Below the pieces are notes generated by a model. That model was not told the DNA's origin and made no database searches. It saw only the letters and a program-made list of their open reading frames with translations. Shown piece by piece: positions 63,252 to 64,000 of a stretch of 64,000 nucleotides of DNA. Source of the stretch: an uncultured Granulosicoccus sp. (lineage in GTDB: Bacteria; Pseudomonadota; Gammaproteobacteria; Granulosicoccales; Granulosicoccaceae); contig CANLNQ010000010.1 of the NCBI GenBank assembly GCA_947492525.1, positions 1 to 64,000 on the forward strand. The letters run 5' to 3'. The stretch's first letter is position 1, and each line of letters begins with the position of its first letter. The position numbers and the translations under genes were made by a program.

Positions 63252-63600
63252 GTGTTCATCTCCTGTCGTGCGAGCAACCATCAGGCAGTGCTCGATAATC
63301 CGCTGCGTAGGTCATGACCAACAAACAGGGGTCTTCCTGTCGCCGTCACGCTGCCTGCCTTCATTGTGTACGCCTGTTCTCCACCCATTGCAAGCCTGGT
63401 TCTGCATGATGAATACGCATGCGAGGCTTTGCAGAAATTACAGCTGTACGATGTGGTAATGCCAGAAGGTGATGGCGAAATTTTCAATGCGATTCCAACT
63501 GGACAAGCCCTCGATAGGATCAAGGCTCGACAAGCGTAAGACACGCTACTGATCGACGAAACGAGTACGTCATTCAAACAACGGAAAAGGAGTGAACATC
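63252..63600. other. Spacer with a possible coding remnant
   Basis: On the plus strand a stop-free frame from 63318 to 63539 ends EALQKLQLYDVVMPEGDGEI and then a short tail. It looks protein-like, but the only in-frame starts are a GTG at 63366 and a late ATG, without ribosome site. It may be the 3' part of a decayed gene. The rest carries the promoters of the flanking divergent genes. Confidence 0.2.
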
Positions 63601-64000
63601 ATGATTCGCATACTTGCACCTACCTTGATCGCTCTGTCTGTCAGCACCGCCTCCTGGGCTCAACAGTCCACCGAGGCTCCCGAGCCCACGCTCGGCGAGA
63701 TGACCACTGACAGCGCGGACAAGGTCATTGACGAAACACAATCCACCACCGAAGATCTCGCGCAGGAAGCGGAATCCATGAACGAGGATATACCCGTGGA
63801 CCGCACCATGCTGCGCAGACCAGCCAACATCGACAGAGCGGGCTACATGGTTGCCGACCCGGTAGAGCTGACCGCCGAGCACCTGACAGGTGCACGTGTC
63901 TACACCACCGAAGATGAAGATATCGGTGAGGTGGATGAGTTATTGCTGAGCGAAGACGGCAGCAGCATCGAACAGGTCGTGCTGGATGTCGGCGGTTTTC
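63601..64000 (+). CDS. Exported PRC-barrel domain protein (cut by window end)
   Basis: The first 133 residues are present. A signal peptide (IRILAPTLIALSVSTASWAQ) is followed by an acidic, probably helical stretch (about 22-90), then the start of a PRC barrel: LTGARVYTTEDEDIGEVDEL and IEQVVLDVGGF. AAGGAG stands nine bases before the ATG. It is longer than the PRC protein at 36171-36536 and shares the DVGGFL signature at the barrel core. The frame is open at the edge. Confidence 0.9.
   Translation, partial: MIRILAPTLIALSVSTASWAQQSTEAPEPTLGEMTTDSADKVIDETQSTTEDLAQEAESMNEDIPVDRTMLRRPANIDRAGYMVADPVELTAEHLTGARVYTTEDEDIGEVDELLLSEDGSSIEQVVLDVGGF

Overview
The window looks like chromosome of a marine or environmental gammaproteobacterium of moderately high GC. 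Pointers are an AHAS I-type ilvBN pair with an IvbL-type leader peptide, a GlyGly-CTERM sorting tail, YbaN/YitT/MipA families, many GGDEF and hybrid histidine kinases, and secreted repeat proteins of the RCC1 and ELWxxDGT kinds. A Granulosicoccus-like organism is plausible, but that is inference. I found no tRNA, rRNA, phage or CRISPR.

Region 1 (1-7162) is an AT-rich island. Between an IS transposase remnant with a strong hairpin on the left and a 3'-truncated HsdR-like nuclease gene on the right, a minus-strand set runs: 5-methylcytosine DNA methyltransferase, two paralogous GHKL (MutL/MORC-like) ATPases, and a SAM-methyltransferase-fold protein joined to the second ATPase by a TGATG overlap. 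No nuclease or helicase domain is evident in the four genes. This is the best candidate in the window for an uncharacterised defence or modification system.

Region 2 (7163-13370) holds three secreted repeat proteins (RCC1-like, a protein with three exact-period 65-residue repeats, and an ELWxxDGT protein) and a GNAT acetyltransferase. Region 3 (13800-25170) holds ilvBN with promoter, leader peptide and attenuator; a NosR-ApbE pair without nosZ; a class V aminotransferase; GNAT, GST and TetR genes with a palindromic operator; and a PAS kinase-response regulator pair.

Region 4 (25200-48600) is housekeeping and accessory: a Fn3 secreted protein, argS, a substrate-binding protein next to a GGDEF/EAL receptor, YitT, a secreted PRC-barrel protein, a hydrolase-MipA-esterase operon, a CobW/COG0523 metallochaperone with a Zur-like palindrome, LysR with two SnoaL-like proteins, an amidase lipoprotein, YbaN and cardiolipin synthase.

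Region 5 (48880-60470) is a signalling cluster: three hybrid histidine kinases (two are tandem paralogs), a diguanylate cyclase with a degenerate EAL-like tail, and a metallophosphoesterase. Region 6 (60750-64000) holds a helical-bundle protein, an Asp/Gly-rich lipoprotein, a DUF1428 protein and a second PRC-barrel protein cut by the window end. Short tandem repeats (4, 6, 9 and 36 bp units) recur in intergenic gaps and once in frame inside a kinase gene.
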